From Gibbula magus (Eukaryota; Mollusca; Gastropoda; Trochida; Trochidae), in the NCBI GenBank assembly GCA_936450465.1, contig OW388293.1:46287040-46351039 (forward strand): a stretch of DNA of 64,000 nucleotides, given 5' to 3'. Under the pieces are notes generated by a model. That model worked only from the letters and a program-made list of their open reading frames with translations. It was not told where the DNA came from and did not search any database. Position 1 is the stretch's first letter. Each line of letters starts with the position of its first letter. Position numbers and translations under genes: made by a program. Below are positions 59,060 through 64,000 of the stretch, one piece after another.

Positions 59060-61491
59060 CAGGACGCATATATGGAGATGATAAGTTGCAATGACATTGA
59101 GAAAATCAATTAGTTGATCATTCATAACATTATTGTCTTTTCTATACTGCCGATGTCAATATATTGTATATTCCTACTTACGGTTTAATAAATTTCATAC
59201 TTTCGGTTTTATATATTTCCTACTTTCGGTTTTATATATTTAGCTTTTCAATTCTTTCTAATATTATTTCAGTGTGTTTTTCTTCGTTCATTTCTCAAGC
59301 AGAGGTCAAACACATTCCCCCTTTTGGTTTCGTCTTTTGGTTTCATTTCTTTCTTTTATTATACTTTTGTTTCGATAAATCCAGATTGACCTCTTTGTTC
59401 AAAGATCAAGAGTGACAGTAATTATTAAAAGTCCTTTTTGTATCATATTACTCGTTATCTCTCTGAACCCGCTGAACTGTACTGCATCCTTGTGACATTA
59501 CCTTTATATCTATATGTATATGTTTTATAGCCACGAGGAAGCATTGTACTATCAATAAATCGACAGAAACGTGCCTCGAGCTATAGCCTATGCATGCACC
59601 TCGCGACATTCACGGAACTACTCATCGGGGTAAACAAACTCATTTATGTAAAAATATCAAAAGATTAATTGTCAGATTACAGTTCAAAACGCAAGTCATG
59701 GAGACATCAAACTATATGCGGAGGAAACTAGCTGAGTATTTGTGTGTATCACGTATTTAAACGAATTGATGCAGCTCTGTCCTTTTCATATATCTTGATT
59801 TACTTATATGTATTCCATTTTTTTAAATGCCCTTCATAGACTTGACACAGTTTGAAAGTACAAAAGAAGAGTTATAGCAATCATATATATACATGTATGT
59901 ATATCTTTCTTTCTTGTTTGTGGTGAATTTCACTTTCTTCGTGTATGCCTTGGTCGAGAAACACTTATGCTTGTGTTTATAACTGAATACCCCCAACTCA
60001 TCACTCATATACACTTGTTATAGTGTAAAACTAAAAGGTTTTGAGATCATTTGTAATCTACTTGAAGAAAAATATGTGTTAATATTATCTCTCGCACTCT
60101 TGTCTAGATTTGTTAATCAATGTTAAATGTATTGAATTGTACATGGTGCTATTGTTATACTCTGGGCCATTCGGCCTTCAATACAGGAAATAAACCTCCG
60201 TCTCTCATGTCAAATTACAACAACCATGCACGTATCATTAATGACAAAAATAGGTGATGTATGAATCGCACCTTTGTTGTAAAACCACCATTTGTTGTTA
60301 ATCTTCTCGGTTATTTTATTCAAATAGAAGATTAAAATCTGTAACTTTCCATTTATTTCTAGTTTTCAGAATCTGACATGATATGACGTCACTGGAGGTG
60401 CGATATGACCATGTGATAATACATCTATCTACTCACCAAGTCACCGTATTACATACTTCTATACGCATTTTTTTATCAGGAAATGATAATGATAGTGAAG
60501 TCGTGTGTCATCTCGTTCAAGTATTTCTTTCATACACAAGGCCGAAAACGTGAGGTCAAGGGTCAAATGTGAGGTTGCAAATATATCGTAGATAATGATT
60601 TTAATTAATCGCGCCATCTGCCAGTCACATTTGACTTCAAAGGAACAATTTGGTTAATATCTTCCACACCTGTCCTTAATTAGTTAGCGTTATGCTAATC
60701 GTTAAATTAATTAAGAGTGCGACACTTTTATCTTCGAGGGGTAATTGCGCTCATCAATCTAGTGTTTTCTGCTCAATCACTTAATACATATAAGCTGCAC
60801 TTTTGATAGTATATCACGCTTTTTACTTATATACACAACTAATGTTACATTCGTATTTTTGACTTACGTAATAGTCGACTATTATTATTTTCTATCATTT
60901 TTTGTTTATTAGTTTTTAGTATGTGAACGCTTTATACCTTTGTACTCTGCTGAAGGGTTTACTAGCTATCTTAATGGTATTTGAAATTGTAGCAGTATAA
61001 TCAACTAGTGTTTCTTTAAGTCTTTAAGTTTTCATTTCGTATTTTAATTTTAATGTGTGAAACGTTATGATGGAAAGTTTTTGTTTTATAAAATAATTTG
61101 TAATTTAGTTCGTGGTTTTGACTTAAATATGATTATTTCGGTTATTTATAAGAAAAAAGTATCATGATGGCTATCAACAGCGAACGCCTCTTTCTCCACG
61201 AGTCATCTATGCCAGGAGCAACCATCTGAACTTTGCCTTCGGCTAGAACACTTGGACCATAAAACGTCTCAAGTTAGAAATTTACCGCGATGACCTTTGT
61301 GTCAGTAAATATATTTCAGAACATTGTCAACTATTCAAAATTATTATACGAGACAGAACTGCAGAACACTTTGGATGATGTAAAGAACAAATTGTTGAAG
61401 AACTCATTATTAATGATGTGATTATTGTGATTTGTATCTGAAAACCTTGCAATTAACAGTACTGTGCAAACAGTTTAGTCTTAAAATACTG

Positions 61492-61834
61492 TTAAAGAGG
61501 CAGTAGCACGTTTTTTCGCTGAAATAAATCGATGAAATGTATTTGAAAAATAATATCACCAATAGTAAAACATGCTTCTCTCTTCGGAAAATCAAGTTAA
61601 CAAATGAGTGTACATGGTTCCGTAAAGCAATGGGAATCGTTTTTGTCATTCGAAATAATAAAATGTGTTAATAATAAAATGGCCGCCATGCACTTTTTGT
61701 TTTATACGCAACACTGTTATTACCACTACGGATAATTGGTTTGTGTAATAAGATGTTTTACCCTCTAAAGTAATTGAAAATGATATCAACTATCAATATA
61801 AATGGGAAATTTGCTACTGCTACTGCCTCTTTAA
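61492..61834 (+). mobile_element. TTTAAAGGGGC MITE, intact copy bounded by TTAA
   Basis: 343 bp from TTAAAGAGGCAGTAGCACGT to GCTACTGCCTCTTTAA, with well-matched terminal inverted repeats and TTAA at both boundaries. This suggests TTAA target choice (piggyBac- or Kolobok-like mobilisation, inferred). It is the best reference copy for the family in this window. Confidence 0.85.
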
Positions 61835-64000
61835 CACTTATAAATACAAGTACGCCGCAATTTGTCTGCATCTCCTGTCGCATGACTGACTATTTGTCCA
61901 TTTCCGAAACACAACAGCGTTTTTAAAGATAAATCAGAATTTGAAAGAATTAGAAAATAACAAATCACCAATTCTCCTAGGCTTCTTTTTTGTTTAAAAA
62001 ATATCCCTGTTATATTTTTTTTAATAAATGTATGGGTATTTCACAATATGTGTATGTATGCAATTTTCATATTCATGTATATTATAATAACTTGTGGGAA
62101 ATTTAAAAAAGGAAATGGTTTTAGTTACTTGCACATAACCTGAATTGTTGCTATAAAATAATTCAGCAGTGCTGTCTCTTATGTTCAGTCAAGGCAGCTC
62201 CCAGTTTAACACATCCGTATTACACGAATAAGTCAAACATTATGTAAAGTAAGACGTATATGACGTCACTGGATGTGTAATATTACATTCGTCAATTTCT
62301 TCATGTCATGTCATGAAGTCATAAGGATCTTGCCTCAAATAGCCTTACTCATCTCATATTTTGAATTAAAATGTTGAAAGTTGACAAAGTAAAAGGCATT
62401 ACGTACGTTTTATGATCCTTATGTAGCGCATAAACATTTACTTAACATTCTTAAAGGAATAGATGTATACTACGTTACAGGTAAAGGTTTAATAAAGAAG
62501 ATAATTTTATACTTAATTATTACACCTCACAAACCTTTTAATACTATTTCCCATAAACTCCCATTTGACCTCCGAACCCTTATATATATCTATCACATTG
62601 TAGCGAGTCTAGAAAACTTAACATGAGGAAATAAAAACGAACAGATCTCAGTGGTCCGTTTGTAATATATCTGGGTTTTTTTCTTGGAAAAAATACTTTC
62701 TGAAAATTTCTCAAGACTTATCTTTATTTTCGGAATGTAAGAAAACTCCTAAATTGTTTGGTATACGGTATTAACGGTAGACTTAGTGTGGCTTTTAAGA
62801 TGTATTCGCATTTATGCAAATAAGAAACGAATTTGTGACACAAATTTCTGTTGACCAAATCCCGAAATGTACAAGGTGAAGGTCGAAGTAAAATGATATA
62901 CAACTCCTCGCTGCGGTCCACTAAGCGGACACCTATAGCCCTGCCACAAAGCGGAGCTAACACGATATATGTAATAGCATGGTCTTTACGTCAGTCCGCA
63001 CGGCTTATATCAAGTTGCCTGGGCCATTGTCGAAATGAATTAGAGTGTGTGATCCAGGTCTTTGTTCCCCCTCCCCTCCCCCTTTCACCCCCACCGCACC
63101 CAAACAGCTGATAGTTTGTAGTTGGTTTATGCCATGACAAAGTAGAATACCTTTAGTGATTTAGACTGCCGCAAAGTCTTTTTTTTTTAAAAATTCCCTC
63201 ACGTTAACGATAAAGCGAAATATGAGTTTTTAAATATGATTGTTAGACACGTATTAACTGTTATATATAAACAATAATTTATTTTCGATGACTGACTATT
63301 AACTTACTGATGTCTCTTAATTTGCTACGCTTTTATCATCAAACAAGGCAAATGTGATAGAGACGTCCTGATGTTAACTCAATGGTTGTCAGATACTTAA
63401 GGTATTTTTTTTTAAGCTAAACAAATTGAATAAATATCCCAATGAGTAATATTATACACGAACGTTTCATAACTTTATTGTTAATTTTCAAACGCGCTTA
63501 TATTAATGTTTTGATAAGAACGATAATGCGTCATTAACAATACATGAAGATCCAGGTTTTCGGACATTGAATATAATTTTCTCAATGTATTAAAACGATA
63601 ACCCTTATGTATTCGAATATCACATCATAACCTAATACGTTATCAGAGACTGAATGTAAGTCTACATGTACATGGTAGTACACTTATATCAAGGTGACTA
63701 CACATCAGTTGTCGGTGAATTACGCCTATTCATTGTGGTAGCTTTTAGCCCTTACAAAAACATCACCGGGCACTTGTCTATACATTTGTTCATAAGCAAT
63801 CAAAATATTATCTGGCGTGTTAGATTTGTATACACCATGACGAATGTTATGAAATGATCCCTTTGCATCGGCACTTCATGACGTAATTTACTTACATAGG
63901 TTGTTCAAGGCCCGCGGTATTCTGTTCAGTACATATGCTTACTTAAACGAGAGAGTTCATAAAAGTCAATTATTATTCAACCACATTGATGTATGCAACA
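61835..64000. other. Intergenic, nothing recognised
   Basis: No gene, RNA or repeat could be supported. A C-rich stretch near 63066-63105 gives a proline-rich spurious frame. Confidence 0.6.

Larger units (their letters stand above)
56126..61491. other. Intergenic downstream of sestrin
   Basis: AT-rich, with the 57637 MITE, a C run near 56661 and the (AT)n at 59041. Short open frames look random. Confidence 0.6.

Noticed and set aside
62851..63111. 86-codon frame with a proline-rich end
   Set aside because: The end comes from a C-rich stretch; no homology or splice context.

Overview
The window looks like nuclear DNA from a lophotrochozoan invertebrate, most likely a marine mollusc. It is AT-rich, with long introns and a dense load of short non-autonomous transposable elements. 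Several of these resemble bivalve-type elements: tandem-array elements with subterminal inverted repeats, tRNA-derived SINEs, and TTAA-flanked MITEs. The mollusc assignment is inference from repeat style and from the protein, which is clearly a sestrin. Nothing in the window is bacterial or viral.

Only one convincing protein-coding gene is present: a plus-strand sestrin gene, 21094-53161 (coding part), spread over about 32 kb. Splicing exon 1a (21094-21393) to nine downstream exons gives a 549-residue protein. It is collinear with the long form of vertebrate sestrin-1, including the N-terminal extension. A second candidate first exon (48259-48303) would give a 440-residue short form. Exons 1a to 7 begin and end in phase 0, apart from the 3' side of exon 7, so first exons and microexon 3 can be swapped without breaking the frame. 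The sestrin fold is complete, but three functional positions differ from the human proteins. The relay histidine of the N-terminal AhpD-like centre is Gln. Two hydrophobic residues of the leucine pocket (human SESN2 Leu389 and Trp444) are Phe and Met. The residues expected to hold leucine's charged groups, and the GATOR2-contact Asp-Asp pair, are kept.

Layout: 1-20.8 kb is intergenic, made of MITEs, a nested Harbinger remnant, tandem-array elements, three tRNA-like SINE heads across the window, and a LINE 3' end. 20.9-21.1 kb is the distal promoter. 21.4-37.9 kb is the first intron, full of nested MITEs and a 409-bp palindrome. 37.9-49.1 kb is the second intron, with tandem arrays, fold-back elements and the proximal promoter near 48.0-48.26 kb. 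49.1-53.2 kb is the compact 3' exon cluster. 53.16 to about 56.1 kb is the probable 3' UTR. 56.1-64 kb is intergenic with two further MITEs.

No undescribed multi-gene system was found. The most interesting items are the altered active-site and leucine-pocket residues of this sestrin, its modular alternative starts, and the layered history of transposon insertions inside its introns.
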